64,000 nucleotides of DNA from Kineosporia succinea (GTDB lineage Bacteria; Actinomycetota; Actinomycetes; Actinomycetales; Kineosporiaceae), in NCBI RefSeq assembly GCF_030811555.1, contig NZ_JAUSQZ010000001.1:1364001-1428000 (forward strand), given 5' to 3'. The number at the start of each line of letters is the position of its first letter. The stretch's first letter is position 1. The notes under the pieces were generated by a model that was not told where the DNA came from, ran no database searches, and saw only the letters and a list, made by a program, of their open reading frames with translations. This document shows positions 24,329 through 34,339 of this stretch, piece by piece. Both the position numbers and the translations under genes were made by a program.

Positions 24329-27300
24329 GTGCGCGGTCTGCCGGAGGAGTTGACCCGGGACGGCGTGTCTCCACTGGCGGACGTCGAGAAGCTCGTCGTC
24401 GAGGGCCGGTACGGGCGCGCTGATCTCGCTCTTCGGCGACTCGAAGCGCTGATCCCGAGTCTGGCCCAGACCGCCGACGACGAGACGCTCCTGCTGGCCC
24501 TGTACGGCCGCGCGGTTCTGCTGCGGCGCCTCGGCGGTGGGCACCAGACCGCCATCGCCGCCTGTGACGTGCTGGAACGCGCCGCCCACGAGCGCCAGGC
24601 CGGCCTGTGGGCCGCGATCGCCTGCGCCGCCCGGGCCCAGTTCCGCGTCGACTCCGGCGACATCGGCGGGGCCACCGCCGACCTGGCCAAGGCCGATGCC
24701 GCGCTGGCGGGCGACGACCTCACCGGCGAGGGCGGCTACCGCCTGCTCAACGGGCTGGCCGTGGTCTACGCCGGGTTGCGCCTGCAGGACCGGGCCGACG
24801 AGGTGCGCACCCGCATCGAGCACACGGTGTCCTCACGCGGCACCCTCGACCGGGCCGAGCACTGGGCCACCTGGGCCACCGAGCTCGCCGCCCGCGCGAT
24901 GGAGCCGCTGGCCGGCGGTGCGCAGGACCCGCAGCAAGAACTCATGAGCCGCGCGGTCGAGCTGGCCGCCAAGGTCGACAACCTGCCCGAGGACGAGGTG
25001 CCCGGCACCCTGCGTCGCGGCGCCAACGGGGTGCGTGCCTTGGCGGCCGCCTACCGCGGCCGTCCGTCGGAGGCCCTGCGCCTGCTCGGGCCCGACGCCT
25101 TCGGCACGGTCGGCGACCTGCCCGCCGCCGAGCGGCAGATCGTGTCGCTGGCCGCGATGCGCGCCCACGCGCTGGTCGGTTCGCTGGCCACCGCCCGCAG
25201 CCTCGACGACGCCGCGATCGCCCCGCCCGCCACGCTGCCCAACCTGGTGCTCGAGGTCTGCCGCACCCGTGAGCGCCTCTGGCTCGAGACCTACGCCAAC
25301 GGCGAGGTCGTGCCGGTGCTGCAGCGCATGACCGAGCTGCTGGTGCGGCTCGGCTGGCGCGGCATGGACCTGGTCGCCGACACCGCGCGCCAGGCCCTGG
25401 AGCACCAGGCGCTGCGCACCGAGAGCCGCACCGACCAGCTGACCGGGGTGGGCAACCGCCGCGCCCTCGACGAGGAGCTGCGGCAGCTGCTGCGCTTCGG
25501 TTCGCTGCCGCTCGCGCTGATCCTGGTCGACGTCGACCACTTCAAGGAGATCAACGACCGCTTCACCCACGTCGTGGCCGACGAGGTGCTGCGCCGGGTC
25601 GCCGCCAGCCTGAGCCTGCAGCTGCGCACCGACGACCAGCTGCTGCGGTACGGCGGCGACGAGTTCGTGGTGCTGCTGCCCGGCACCGGCGACGAGGAGG
25701 CCAACCAGGTCGCCGAGCGCATGCGGGTGGCGGTCGACGCGCGGCCCTGGAACGAGCTGGCCGACGGTCTCGAGGTGACGATCACGACCGGCTGCGCCGC
25801 GGTCTGGTCGCTGTCCGGCCGGCGTCCCGACGCCGACGCCGAGAAGCTCTTCCGCCGCGCCGACGAGCGCCTGATGGCGGCCAAGCGTGAGCGCCCGGGC
25901 GACGCCGAGGTGCGCTCGCTCTACACCGGCCCGATCAGCACCGGATGGGACGACGACACCGACGACGTGGCCGCGGTCTCGATGCCGCCCACGCCCACGC
26001 ACCGCACGCTGGGGGCCGAGGTGGTCGGGCCGCACAGCCGTCCCGGTTCCGGGCCGTCGGTGCCGCAGGTGCTCAACGGTGGCCGCCGGGCGACCGATCC
26101 CGGTCTCGACGAGAACGCGGCCCGCCCGAGCACCCCGGTGAACGGCACCGATCTGCGGCTCTCCGCCGCGATCAACCCGTCGCCGGCCGAGACCGCCGGT
26201 CCGGCAACGTCTTCCGGTGAGAGCCGGCACGGCAGCGGTACCCCGTCGGACGCGAGCCCGGCCGGGGCCGGCACGCCCCGGGCGGGCAGCCGCCGGTCGC
26301 GCCGGGCCGCCCGGGACGCCGAGGCCGCCTCTCCCGTCAACGGGGTCCCGGTGGGGCACCCCGCCGATGCCGCGGCCGCCGCGGCCTCGGCCCGGCAGGC
26401 CGAACAGACTCGACAGGCCGAGCAGGCCCGGCAGGCCGAACAAGCCCGGCAGGCTGAGCAGGCCCGGCAGGCTGAGCAGGCCCGGCAGGCTGAGCAAGCC
26501 CGACAGGCCGAACAGGCCCGGCAGGCCCAGGAACGTGAGCTCCGCGAGAAGGAAGAGCGCGAGCGCGTCGAGGCGGAGGCCCGGCAGCTGGCCGAGCAGG
26601 TCGAGCGGGAACGCCGCGAGGCCGAGGCCCGCGCCGAGGCCGAACGCCGCGAGCGGGAGCGCCAGGAGGCGTTCGCCCGGGCCGAGGCCGAGCGTGTGGA
26701 GCGGGAGCGTCTCGAGGCCGAGCGCCTGCGGGTAGAGGCGGAACGCTTGGAGCGGGAGCGTGTCGAGCGCGAACGCGCACGTCTCGAGGCCGAACGTCGC
26801 GAGCGCGTCGAGGCGGAACGTCGCGAGCGTGAGCGCCAGGAGGCCGCGCGGATCGAACGCGAGCGCGTCGAGGCCGAACGTCGCGAGCGTGAGCGCCAGG
26901 AGGCCGCGCGGATCGAACGCGAGCGCGTCGAGGCCGAACGCCGTGAACGTGAACGTCAGGAACGCGAGGAGCGGGCCCGCCGGGAGCGCGAGGCCGCCGA
27001 GGCCCGCGCCAAGGCCGAGGCCGAGCGCCGGGAACGCGAGCGCCGGGAACGCGAACGGCTCGAGCGGGAGCGCAAGGAGGCCGAGGCCCGGGCCGAGGCC
27101 GAGCGGATCGAGCGGGAGCGTCTCGAGGCCGTGCGGCTCGCCGCCGAGCAGGCCGCCCTCGCCGAGAAGGCCGCCCAGGCGGCGAAGGCCGAGAAGGAGC
27201 GCCTGGAGCGGGAGCGTCAGGCCGCCCTGGCCAAGGCCGAGGCCGAGCGCCTGGAGAAGCAGCGCGCCGAGCGGGAGCGCCGGATCCACGAGGCCCGCGA

Positions 27301-28219
27301 GCGCGCGGCCGCGGCCCGGCGTGAGCGTGAGGTGCGGGAGCGGGCCGAGCGCGAGGAGGCCGAGAAGGCTGCCCGCGAGCAGGCCGCGCACGAGGAGTCC
27401 GAGCGCCGTCGCCTGGAGGAGGTGCGCCGGGCCGCCGAGGAGATCCGCCGGGAGGCCTACGAGCGTGCCGCCAAGCTGGCCGCGTCGGCGTCGGGCACCA
27501 GCAGTACCTGGTCGACCGCCCAGGGCCCGGCCACCGGGGGCTGGATGATGCCGTCGTCGGCCTCCGCGATCGAGGCGCCGACCACGCCGGGCGCGCCTCG
27601 TCCCGACCTGACACCGCCGCCGGCCGAGCCGCCGCGTGACGACCCCGACCGCCGGTTCCAGGAGACCGCGGCCCAGATCTACCGGCCCGACCCGAACCTG
27701 GGCCCGTCGACCGAGACGATCCGCGCCCTCAGCGACCCGCTGAACGACCCGCTGCCGTCGTCGGGCTCGTCGTACTCCAACTCCTCGTACGGCAACGGTT
27801 CCGGATACCCGCCCGGCGATTCGTACTCCGGCGGCTCCGGCAGCTCCGGCGGATCGAGCGGTTCCCACGGCTCGGGCAGCTCCGCGTTCGGCGGCTACGG
27901 GAGCAGCCCGGCGTACCCGCCGGCTCCTCCGGCGCCCACGCCCCCTCCGCCCGCCGCGTCCACGCCGCCGCCCTCGTCACCGTCGCCCTACAGCAACGTC
28001 CCCGAGGAGCCCTGGCGCCCCGCCGCGAACGACCCCTGGGGCCAGGGCACCCCGGGCGGCCAGAACGGCTGGCAGGACGACGACGATGACGACCCGGACG
28101 CGTCCGACCAGGGCCGTCTGCCCGGCACCGGCCGTCGTGACAAGGCGGGCCCGTCCACGTCGCGGCAGGCGATCATCGACCTGTCCGCGCGCCGTCGGCA
28201 CCGCGGTTCGGGCGACTAG
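24329..28219 (+). CDS. Diguanylate cyclase (GGDEF) with TPR-like N-terminus and very long charged coiled coil
   Basis: 1296 residues. About 1-350 are helical TPR-like repeats ([30 protein letters not shown]). The GGDEF domain runs about 365-520: [17 protein letters not shown], then RYGGDEF at 440-446 with Arg-Thr-Asp-Asp at 433-436, placed exactly as an inhibitory I-site. Both substrate and I-site look intact, so it should make c-di-GMP with product feedback. From about 687 to 1050 is an unbroken Arg/Glu/Ala/Gln helix, starting with seven RQAEQ(A/T) units and including a perfectly repeated 20-residue block. The last 240 residues are Pro/Ser/Gly-rich and end near an Asp run. No membrane segment. 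Start GTG 24329 is supported by a leaderless-type -10; 24299 is the alternative. Confidence 0.88.
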   Translation: MRGLPEELTRDGVSPLADVEKLVVEGRYGRADLALRRLEALIPSLAQTADDETLLLALYGRAVLLRRLGGGHQTAIAACDVLERAAHERQAGLWAAIACAARAQFRVDSGDIGGATADLAKADAALAGDDLTGEGGYRLLNGLAVVYAGLRLQDRADEVRTRIEHTVSSRGTLDRAEHWATWATELAARAMEPLAGGAQDPQQELMSRAVELAAKVDNLPEDEVPGTLRRGANGVRALAAAYRGRPSEALRLLGPDAFGTVGDLPAAERQIVSLAAMRAHALVGSLATARSLDDAAIAPPATLPNLVLEVCRTRERLWLETYANGEVVPVLQRMTELLVRLGWRGMDLVADTARQALEHQALRTESRTDQLTGVGNRRALDEELRQLLRFGSLPLALILVDVDHFKEINDRFTHVVADEVLRRVAASLSLQLRTDDQLLRYGGDEFVVLLPGTGDEEANQVAERMRVAVDARPWNELADGLEVTITTGCAAVWSLSGRRPDADAEKLFRRADERLMAAKRERPGDAEVRSLYTGPISTGWDDDTDDVAAVSMPPTPTHRTLGAEVVGPHSRPGSGPSVPQVLNGGRRATDPGLDENAARPSTPVNGTDLRLSAAINPSPAETAGPATSSGESRHGSGTPSDASPAGAGTPRAGSRRSRRAARDAEAASPVNGVPVGHPADAAAAAASARQAEQTRQAEQARQAEQARQAEQARQAEQARQAEQARQAEQARQAQERELREKEERERVEAEARQLAEQVERERREAEARAEAERRERERQEAFARAEAERVERERLEAERLRVEAERLERERVERERARLEAERRERVEAERRERERQEAARIERERVEAERRERERQEAARIERERVEAERRERERQEREERARREREAAEARAKAEAERRERERRERERLERERKEAEARAEAERIERERLEAVRLAAEQAALAEKAAQAAKAEKERLERERQAALAKAEAERLEKQRAERERRIHEARERAAAARREREVRERAEREEAEKAAREQAAHEESERRRLEEVRRAAEEIRREAYERAAKLAASASGTSSTWSTAQGPATGGWMMPSSASAIEAPTTPGAPRPDLTPPPAEPPRDDPDRRFQETAAQIYRPDPNLGPSTETIRALSDPLNDPLPSSGSSYSNSSYGNGSGYPPGDSYSGGSGSSGGSSGSHGSGSSAFGGYGSSPAYPPAPPAPTPPPPAASTPPPSSPSPYSNVPEEPWRPAANDPWGQGTPGGQNGWQDDDDDDPDASDQGRLPGTGRRDKAGPSTSRQAIIDLSARRRHRGSGD
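26393..26518. repeat. 18-bp tandem repeat x7 inside GGDEF gene
   Basis: Seven 18-bp units of cggcaggctgagcaggcc type encode Arg-Gln-Ala-Glu-Gln-Ala repeats that open the coiled coil. Confidence 0.88.
26821..26940. repeat. Perfect 60-bp tandem duplication inside GGDEF gene
   Basis: Bases 26821-26880 and 26881-26940 are identical, giving a 20-residue Arg/Glu-rich block twice in frame. Identity at all third positions points to a recent duplication. Confidence 0.95.
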
Positions 28220-28644
28220 GAACCTGATCGTGGACGCGTCGGTCACCTGACGCACCCACCTCACCTCCGCGGCGCGGCCCCGGTGAGAGTCCGGTCTCCG
28301 TCGAGGGACACGACGGCCCGGGAGCAGACCTCCCGCCCACGGACGCTTCGTCACCGCCGCGTCCAGCTCCCCCGGCGGGGAAAGCGAGCCCGCGCCGGTG
28401 ATCCCGCACGTGACCGGGCAGAGGGGACGCCGGCCGCCCGCCCGAGGTGGGGGCGACGCGTGAGGCGACCGCCGCGTCCCTTAATTTCGGGACCGGCCCC
28501 CCTTGAGCCGTCACCGCCCCGAGAGACTCTCGCACCCACATCCGGCTCACTTCTTAACCACCCGCATCCGGTGATCTCGCTGTCCACCCTCCTCGGCGAA
28601 CGCCTGCTGCACTCTTCCAGTGCGCAAATGGGCATATTGCGCTC

Positions 28645-28660
28645 TAATCACTCTTGATTA
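28645..28660. promoter_or_regulatory. AT-rich palindrome in a GC-rich gap
   Basis: TAATCA-N4-TGATTA, perfect 6-bp arms, in a locally AT-rich patch (about 28615-28670), 130 bp ahead of the hypothetical gene. Looks like a dimeric regulator site; the regulator is unknown. Confidence 0.35.
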
Positions 28661-28789
28661 AGCCTATGTGTGAGCACGGCGTAACAGCGCGGTACGAACG
28701 CGGGGGATGCGGTGACGGTGGGTGGAGCCATTCCGGCTACGCGGAGCAGTTCAGAGGCCGGCGACGGTGACGGGCGGAATCGAGACCTG

Positions 28790-29242
28790 ATGACAGAGCA
28801 GCAGACCACCAGCGGCAGCCGGCTCGACTCCAAACCCGACCGGTCGAACGACCGGTCCGCGGACACCGCACCCCAGGCGTCCCGTCCCTCACTGAACCGT
28901 CAGGCACCGCGCACCCCGATCTCGCAGCCCATCCAGCAGCAGCCGCCCATGCAGTGGACGGGCCGGCTGGAGTTCGACCTCACCGACAGCCGCGGCTGGC
29001 GGGTCGGCACCATCGAGGTGGTCGTGCGCATCGACACGGTCACCCTCTGGTACGGCAACCGCACTCTCGCCGTCATGCACCGGGAATCGTTCAAGCACTG
29101 GCTGATCCGGCCGGTGGTGCCGTTCGAGTTCGACGACGTGGTGTGGTTCATGCAGGGCACCACCACCTGCCTGACCATCGACGGGGCCAACTCCTACGCG
29201 GTGCCCGACCCGATCGTCGACCACCTGTTCGCGGTCGCCTGA
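28790..29242 (+). CDS. Hypothetical protein with conserved-looking C-terminal domain
   Basis: 150 residues from the ATG at 28790; not recognised. The first roughly 65 residues are polar, Gln/Pro/Ser-rich and probably disordered. The last 95 form a compact domain: LEFDLTDSRGWRVGTIEVVVRIDTVTLWYGNRTLAVMHRESFKHWL, then FDDVVWFMQGTTTCLTIDGANSYAVPDPIVDHL. It has no membrane segment or metal motif. An in-frame GTG at 28712 is an alternative start. The upstream gap (28220-28789) holds an AT-rich palindrome at 28645-28660 and no supported gene. Confidence 0.7.
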   Translation: MTEQQTTSGSRLDSKPDRSNDRSADTAPQASRPSLNRQAPRTPISQPIQQQPPMQWTGRLEFDLTDSRGWRVGTIEVVVRIDTVTLWYGNRTLAVMHRESFKHWLIRPVVPFEFDDVVWFMQGTTTCLTIDGANSYAVPDPIVDHLFAVA

Positions 29243-29246
29243 GCGA

Positions 29247-30356
29247 TCAGCCGGTGAGGTACCGCCGCAGCGCGTCCAGGCAGGTCGTCAGGTCGCTCTC
29301 CGGGCAGTGCTCGTCGTCCTTGTGCGCGAGCGAGGGGTTGCCCGGGCCGAAGTTGACGGCCGGGATGCCCAGGCCGGAGAACAGGGCCACGTCGGTCCAG
29401 CCGTACTTCGGGCCCGGCGTGCCGCCCACCGCGGCCACGAAATGGGCTGCGACGGGCGCGTTCAGGCCCGGGCGGGCCGCCGGGGAGGCGTCGGTGACGG
29501 TGACCTCCCAGGCCCCGAACAGCTCCCGCAGGTGCGCCTCGGCCTCGGCGAGCGACTTGTCGGGGGCGAAGCGGTAGTTGACCAGCACCGAGCAGCGGTC
29601 GGGGATGACGTTGCCCGCGATGCCGCCGGAGATGCCGACAGCGTTGAGGCCCTCGCGGTAGACGAGCCCGTCGACCTCGATCTGCCGCGCCCGGTAACCG
29701 TTCAGCACGTCGAGCACCGCCCCCGCGTGGTGGATCGCGTTCGAGCCCATCCACGACCGGGCGGAGTGGGCGGCGGTGCCGGTGGTGGTGACCTCGACGC
29801 GCATCGTGCCCTGGCACCCACCCTCGACCACGGCCGAGGTCGGCTCCCCGAGCACCGCGAAGTCGGCCTGCAGCAGCTCGGGACGCTCCCGCGAGAGACG
29901 GCCCAGGCCGTTGCGCACGGCCTCGATCTCCTCGCAGTCGTAGAAGACGTAGGTGACGTCACGCGTCGGCTCGGGCACCCCGGCGGCCAGGTTCAGGGCG
30001 ACCGCCACCCCGCCCTTCATGTCGACGGTGCCGCGGCCGTGGATGACGCCGTCGAGGGTGCGGGTGGGCAGGTTGCCGGCGATCGGCACGGTGTCGATGT
30101 GCCCCGCGATCACGACCCGCTCGGCGCGGCCCAGCTGGGTGCGGGCGACGACGCAGTTGCCGTCGCGGATCACCTCGAGGTGCGCCACCTCGCGCAGCGC
30201 GGCCTCGACGGCGTCGGCGATCGCCTGCTCGTCACCGCTCACCGAGGGGATGTCGCACAGGGCGCGGGTCAGGTCCGCCACGCTGCCGGTCAGGTCGAGC
30301 TTCGCGACGTCCGGGGCGGGGTCGGTCAGGTCCGGGCCGGGGGTCGCGGAAGTCAT
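29247..30356 (-). CDS. dapE: Succinyl-diaminopimelate desuccinylase
   Basis: 369 residues of the M20 zinc-peptidase fold: [13 protein letters not shown] (first metal His and Asp), [10 protein letters not shown] (bridging Asp), YDCEEIE (catalytic and metal Glu), a lid domain with [16 protein letters not shown], and a C-terminal [13 protein letters not shown] His. It hydrolyses N-succinyl-LL-diaminopimelate in lysine and peptidoglycan precursor synthesis. The ATG at 30356 has a TAGGCT 7 bases upstream and no ribosome binding site. Divergent from dapD with 97 bp between them, so the two dap genes share a control region. Confidence 0.92.
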   Translation of the reverse strand: MTSATPGPDLTDPAPDVAKLDLTGSVADLTRALCDIPSVSGDEQAIADAVEAALREVAHLEVIRDGNCVVARTQLGRAERVVIAGHIDTVPIAGNLPTRTLDGVIHGRGTVDMKGGVAVALNLAAGVPEPTRDVTYVFYDCEEIEAVRNGLGRLSRERPELLQADFAVLGEPTSAVVEGGCQGTMRVEVTTTGTAAHSARSWMGSNAIHHAGAVLDVLNGYRARQIEVDGLVYREGLNAVGISGGIAGNVIPDRCSVLVNYRFAPDKSLAEAEAHLRELFGAWEVTVTDASPAARPGLNAPVAAHFVAAVGGTPGPKYGWTDVALFSGLGIPAVNFGPGNPSLAHKDDEHCPESDLTTCLDALRRYLTG

Positions 30357-30363
30357 GCGCCGG

Positions 30364-30369
30364 AGCCTA
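30364..30369 (-). promoter_or_regulatory. Candidate -10 for leaderless dapE mRNA
   Basis: Reads TAGGCT on the minus strand, 7 bases before the ATG at 30356. Confidence 0.55.
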
Positions 30370-30440
30370 CCCGGCACCGCCCCGGGGACCGGGCGGTGCC
30401 AGGGGCGGACGAGGAGGTCGGGGGCCATGGCTGCCACCCG

Positions 30441-30446
30441 TAGGAT
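30441..30446 (+). promoter_or_regulatory. Candidate -10 for leaderless dapD mRNA
   Basis: TAGGAT, 7 bases, then the ATG at 30454. In-frame ATGs at 30427 and 30445 are upstream of or inside this hexamer, so it selects 30454. Confidence 0.55.
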
Positions 30447-30453
30447 GCAGCCC

Positions 30454-31482
30454 ATGACCGAGGTGAGTTCCACGTCCCCCACGACCGCTTCCAGCCCCCG
30501 CCTGGCCTGGGGTTATGGCCTGGCCAGCAGCACCGAGGCGGGCGTCGTGCTGGACACCTGGTACCCCGCGCCGCAGCTCGGCGAGGCCCCCGAGGACTCC
30601 CCCTACGCCGTGCCCGCCGACCTGGCGTCGCTCGAGGGCACCGACCCGCACCGCAAGGTCCGGCTGCACGTGGTGCGCACCGTCATCGACCTGGACGCGG
30701 AGCCCAAGGACACGCCCGACGCGTACCTGCGCCTGCACCTGCTCTCGCACCGCCTCGTGCGCCCGAACACGATCAACCTGAGCGGCATCTTCGGAGCCCT
30801 GCCGAATGTGGTGTGGACCAACCACGGCCCCTGCGCGGCCGAGGACTTCGAGGCCACCCGCCTGCGCATCCGGGCCGGCGGCGGGCCGAACACCCGGGTC
30901 GAGGTGACCGGGGTGGACAAGTTCCCGCGGATGACCGACTACGTGCTGCCCACCGGCGTGCGCATCGCCGACGCCAGCCGGGTGCGCCTGGGCGCCCACC
31001 TGGCCGAGGGCACCACGGTCATGCACGAGGGCTTCGTGAACTTCAACGCGGGCACGATCGGCCACTCGATGGTCGAGGGACGCATCTCGCAGGGTGTCGT
31101 GGTCGGTGACGGCTCCGACATCGGCGGCGGCTCGTCGATCATGGGCACGCTCTCGGGCGGCGGCAAGGAGATCGTGTCGATCGGCGAGCGCTGCCTGCTC
31201 GGTGCCAACGCCGGTCTGGGCATCGCACTGGGCGACGACTGCATCGTCGAGGCCGGGCTCTACCTGACCGCCGGCACCAAGCTGCTCCTGCTGTCCGACC
31301 CGGGCAGCGGCGAGTTCGCGGGGGCCAGCCAGGAGAACCCGAAAACGGTCAAGGCGCTGCAGCTCTCGGGCGCGAACGGCCTGCTGTTCCGCCGCAACTC
31401 GACCACCGGCGCGGTCGAGGCACTGGCCCGCACCGGGGGCTCGTTCTCGTTCGAGCTGAACGCCGCCCTGCACGCGAACTGA
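30454..31482 (+). CDS. dapD: Tetrahydrodipicolinate N-succinyltransferase, actinobacterial type
   Basis: 342 residues. The N-terminal alpha/beta part precedes a left-handed beta-helix of hexapeptide-like repeats ([36 protein letters not shown], then [36 protein letters not shown]). It transfers succinate from succinyl-CoA to tetrahydrodipicolinate, the step before DapC. The length and the [13 protein letters not shown] stretch match the actinobacterial DapD group (Rv1201c) rather than the enterobacterial one. Divergent from dapE. The start at 30454 is chosen from the leaderless -10. Confidence 0.92.
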   Translation: MTEVSSTSPTTASSPRLAWGYGLASSTEAGVVLDTWYPAPQLGEAPEDSPYAVPADLASLEGTDPHRKVRLHVVRTVIDLDAEPKDTPDAYLRLHLLSHRLVRPNTINLSGIFGALPNVVWTNHGPCAAEDFEATRLRIRAGGGPNTRVEVTGVDKFPRMTDYVLPTGVRIADASRVRLGAHLAEGTTVMHEGFVNFNAGTIGHSMVEGRISQGVVVGDGSDIGGGSSIMGTLSGGGKEIVSIGERCLLGANAGLGIALGDDCIVEAGLYLTAGTKLLLLSDPGSGEFAGASQENPKTVKALQLSGANGLLFRRNSTTGAVEALARTGGSFSFELNAALHAN

Positions 31483-31509
31483 CCGCAACCGGCCTGAGCC
31501 GAACTTTTC

Positions 31510-31584
31510 CGTGATCATGCGCGTTTCACCCGACATCGCCCCCGGCTCCGGCCCGGGCGCAGGGGTGGGCCGCGCATGATCACG
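31510..31584. repeat. Perfect 14-bp inverted repeat with 47-base interior
   Basis: Arms 31510-31523 and 31571-31584 are exact reverse complements and contain tgatcatgcg. It lies 28 bp beyond the dapD stop; the interior is C/G-rich and could fold further. Could be the dapD terminator or a mobile palindromic intergenic element. Confidence 0.6.
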
Positions 31585-31601
31585 CACAGAGGGAGGGCAA
31601 G

Positions 31602-31817
31602 CACATCTCCGACAGGCACCGCACGACCGGCACCGGCCGCGCCGCGGCACCCGGGCCCGGCGCGGAACCCGAGTACGGCGCGGAACCCGAGTACGGCACG
31701 AGGCACCAGGACGACGCGGACGACACGTTCGGCGCACCTCCGCACGCCCGCCATCCGGACGACACCGCACCCGGATCCGGTTCCGGCGCCGCGTCTTTCC
31801 CGGAAGGCGACCACGAC
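31602..31817 (+). other. In-frame coding-like extension upstream of the annotated GTG
   Basis: The frame of the following gene stays open from 31515, and from 31602 its codons end in G or C in roughly six of seven cases. It encodes a polar stretch with a doubled Ala-Glu-Pro-Glu-Tyr-Gly (18-bp direct repeat near 31659-31690). No ATG, GTG, TTG or CTG occurs in frame between the stop at 31512 and 31817. An AGGGAGG at 31590-31596 sits 8 bases before an ATC at 31605. Confidence 0.5.
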
Positions 31818-32900
31818 GTGACCCCCGCCGACCCGACCCGGCCGATGCCCGCCGGAGGGCCCCGCGCAGGCACGCCCCGGCCGAAAAGGCCGACGGGCGG
31901 CGCGAACCGGCCGTCCGGGGGATCCCGCAAGCCCACCGACCCGGGTCGCACCCGACCGATCGCGACCGACCGACGCAACCACGTCGTCCATCCGAAAAAA
32001 CGTCGCAAGAGCCCCTTTCGAGGGCTGCTCATCGGGCTGACCGTGATCCTGCTGACCGCGGGCATCGCCGTCGGCGGGGCCTGGGTGTGGCTGAAGGGCG
32101 CCGTCGGGCCGATCGCGATCCGGCAGATCTGCACCGGCGAGTTCAGCAACGGCGACCGCACCACCCTGGAACTCGACCAGGCCAACAACGCCGCGATCAT
32201 CACCGGCATCGCCGAGAAGCGCGAGTTCCCGGTGCGGGCGGCCACGATCGGCGTGGCCACCGCCATCCAGGAGTCCAAGCTCCGCAACATCACCTACGGC
32301 GACCGCGACTCGGTGGGGCTGTTCCAGCAGCGCCCCTCACAGGGCTGGGGCACGCGCGAGGAGATCCTCGACCCGATCTACTCGGCCAACGCCTTCTACG
32401 ACGCCCTGGCCAAGATCGACAGCCTCGACGACATCACCATCACCGAGGCCGCGCAGAAGGTGCAGCGCTCGGCCTACCCGGAGGCCTACGCCGACCACGA
32501 GCCGGAGGCCCGGATGATCGTGTCGCCGCTGGCCGGTTACTCCCCCGGCGGCTGGAACTGCGTGGTGAAGGAAGACGACACGCTCACCGCGCAGGAGCCG
32601 GGGTCGAGCGGATTCACCGAAAGAGCCGCTGCCGTGCGTGAAGCCGCCGGCGAGGAGCTCGGCCGCAGCAAGCCCGACGTCGACGCCGCCGGCACCGGCC
32701 TGACCTACACCGTGCCCAAGGCCGCCGAGAACCGGCACGCCTGGGCCCTCGGCTCCTGGGCCGTGGCCCGGGCCAAGGAACTCGGCGTCAAGCGGGTCGC
32801 CCTCAACGGCTACACCTGGAGCCGGGCCGAGTCCGGCGACGGGTGGGTGGAGACCGACACCGGCCTGGGCACCCGCGACGTGACCATCACGGTGTACTGA
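31818..32900 (+). CDS. Membrane-anchored lysozyme-fold (transglycosylase-like) protein
   Basis: 360 residues from the GTG at 31818, or 431 if translation begins near 31605. After a basic, Pro-rich cytoplasmic tail (VVHPKKRRKSPFRG), one membrane helix GLLIGLTVILLTAGIAVGG leads outside. The domain that follows, VRAATIGVATAIQESKLRNITYGDRDSVGLFQQRPSQGWGTREEI, carries the catalytic-type Glu (IQESK) and the GLFQQRP pattern of actinobacterial lysozyme-like proteins, often mislabelled heavy-metal transporter. A C-terminal domain (about 280-360) is of unknown role. It probably acts on peptidoglycan. It ends at a strong terminator shared with citrate synthase. Confidence 0.8.
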   Translation: MTPADPTRPMPAGGPRAGTPRPKRPTGGANRPSGGSRKPTDPGRTRPIATDRRNHVVHPKKRRKSPFRGLLIGLTVILLTAGIAVGGAWVWLKGAVGPIAIRQICTGEFSNGDRTTLELDQANNAAIITGIAEKREFPVRAATIGVATAIQESKLRNITYGDRDSVGLFQQRPSQGWGTREEILDPIYSANAFYDALAKIDSLDDITITEAAQKVQRSAYPEAYADHEPEARMIVSPLAGYSPGGWNCVVKEDDTLTAQEPGSSGFTERAAAVREAAGEELGRSKPDVDAAGTGLTYTVPKAAENRHAWALGSWAVARAKELGVKRVALNGYTWSRAESGDGWVETDTGLGTRDVTITVY

Positions 32901-32923
32901 GCCGAACCCGGTGCTGAACCGAA

Positions 32924-32957
32924 GGCCCGGTGATCACGCAGATCACCGGGCCCTTTT
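32924..32957. terminator. Rho-independent terminator between convergent genes
   Basis: A 12-bp perfect stem (32924-32935 with 32941-32952), loop acgca, then cttttc on the plus strand. Its position 8 bp from the citrate synthase stop lets it serve both genes. Confidence 0.85.
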
Positions 32958-32965
32958 CACGTACG

Positions 32966-34261
32966 TCAGCGCTCGCTGATCCCCAGGTACGGACGCTCCG
33001 TGGCGCCGATGTAGATCTGCCGCGGACGGCCGATCTTGGTCTGCTTGTCTTCCATCATCTCGCGCCACTGCGCAATCCAGCCGGGCAGCCGGCCGAGGGC
33101 GAACAGCACCGTGAACATCTTGGTCGGGAAGCCCATCGCCTTGTAGATGAGGCCCGTGTAGAAGTCCACGTTCGGGTACAGCTTGCGCTCGATGAAGTAG
33201 TCGTCGTTGAGCGCGATCTCCTCGAGCCGCAGCGCGATCTCGAGCAGCGGGTCGTTCACGCCGAGCCCGCGCAGGATGTCGTCGGCGGTCTTCTTGATGA
33301 TCGCCGCGCGCGGGTCGTAGTTCTTGTACACGCGGTGCCCGAAGCCCATCAGCCGGACGCCGCCCTCCTTGTTCTTCACCTTGTTCATGAAGGTGTCGGG
33401 GCCGTCGGGCGAACGCTGGATCTCTTCGAGCATCTCCAGCACGGCCGAGTTGGCGCCGCCGTGCAGCGGGCCGGACAGTGCGTGGATGCCGGCCGAGACC
33501 GAGGCGAACAGGTTGGCCTGGCCGGAGCCGACCAGCCGCACGGTCGACGTCGAACAGTTCTGCTCGTGGTCGGCGTGCAGAATGAACAGCAGGTCAAGGG
33601 CTTTCGCGAGCACCGGGTCGACGTCGTAGGGCTCCGCCGGGAAGCCGAACGTCATCCGCAGGAAGTTCTCCACCAGGTCGAGCGAGTTGTCCGGGTAGAG
33701 GAACGGCTGACCGACCGACTTCTTGTAGGCGTAGGCCGCGATCGTCGGCAGCTTGGCCAGCAGCCGCACCGTGGCGAGCTCGATCTGCTCGTGGTCGCGG
33801 ATGCTCGTGCTGTCGGGATAGAACGTGCCCAGCGCCGACACCGCGGCCGAGAGCACCGGCATCGGGTGCGCGTCGCGCGGGAAACCGTCGAAGAACCGCT
33901 TGAAGTCCTCGTGCAGCAGCGTGTGCCGCTGAATCCGGTGGGTGAAGTCCTCGAGCTGCGACGGGGTCGGCAGCTCGCCGTAGATCAGCAGGTAGCTGAC
34001 CTCGATGAAGGAGGACTTCCCGGCCAGCTCGGCGATCGGGTAACCCCGGTAGCGCAGGATGCCCTGATCGCCGTCGATGTACGTGATGGCCGACGTGCAG
34101 GACGCGGTGTTGGTGAAGCCCGGGTCGAGCGTGACGTAGCCGGTCGTGGACAGGAGCGATGCGACACTCACCCCGGAGCCGCCCTCGGTGGCCCGGGTCA
34201 CCCCCAGGTCGAGTTCGCCGCCCGGGTAGTTCAGGGTGATCTGTTCGGATCCGTCGGACAT
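32966..34261 (-). CDS. gltA: Citrate synthase, type II
   Basis: 431 residues, the usual length for hexameric bacterial citrate synthase. Key stretches are LLIYGELPT, PLHGGANSAVLEML (first catalytic His, about 268), LMGFGHRVYKNYDPRA (second His, about 309) and GLIYKAMGFPTKMFTVLFALGRLPGW near the C-terminus. The N-terminal beta-domain (EQITLNYPGGELDL) is that of type II enzymes. It condenses oxaloacetate and acetyl-CoA at the entry of the TCA cycle. ATG at 34261 has GGGAG 7 bases upstream; the longer frame adds a non-conserved leader. Confidence 0.93.
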   Translation of the reverse strand: MSDGSEQITLNYPGGELDLGVTRATEGGSGVSVASLLSTTGYVTLDPGFTNTASCTSAITYIDGDQGILRYRGYPIAELAGKSSFIEVSYLLIYGELPTPSQLEDFTHRIQRHTLLHEDFKRFFDGFPRDAHPMPVLSAAVSALGTFYPDSTSIRDHEQIELATVRLLAKLPTIAAYAYKKSVGQPFLYPDNSLDLVENFLRMTFGFPAEPYDVDPVLAKALDLLFILHADHEQNCSTSTVRLVGSGQANLFASVSAGIHALSGPLHGGANSAVLEMLEEIQRSPDGPDTFMNKVKNKEGGVRLMGFGHRVYKNYDPRAAIIKKTADDILRGLGVNDPLLEIALRLEEIALNDDYFIERKLYPNVDFYTGLIYKAMGFPTKMFTVLFALGRLPGWIAQWREMMEDKQTKIGRPRQIYIGATERPYLGISER

Positions 34262-34339
34262 GAAGACGCTCCCACGCTGGTGTCTGGGTCCAGGGTCTAC
34301 GGACCTGTGCCCCGGCGGGTTCGCCGGGGACACACGGCC

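Noticed and set aside
24833-27868. 1011-residue minus-strand frame opposite the GGDEF gene
   Set aside because: Antisense of the Arg/Glu-rich coiled coil; Leu/Gly/Ala-biased shadow.
28173-28657. Small frames on both strands in the 28220-28789 gap
   Set aside because: No codon bias agreeing between frames, no domain and no ribosome binding site.
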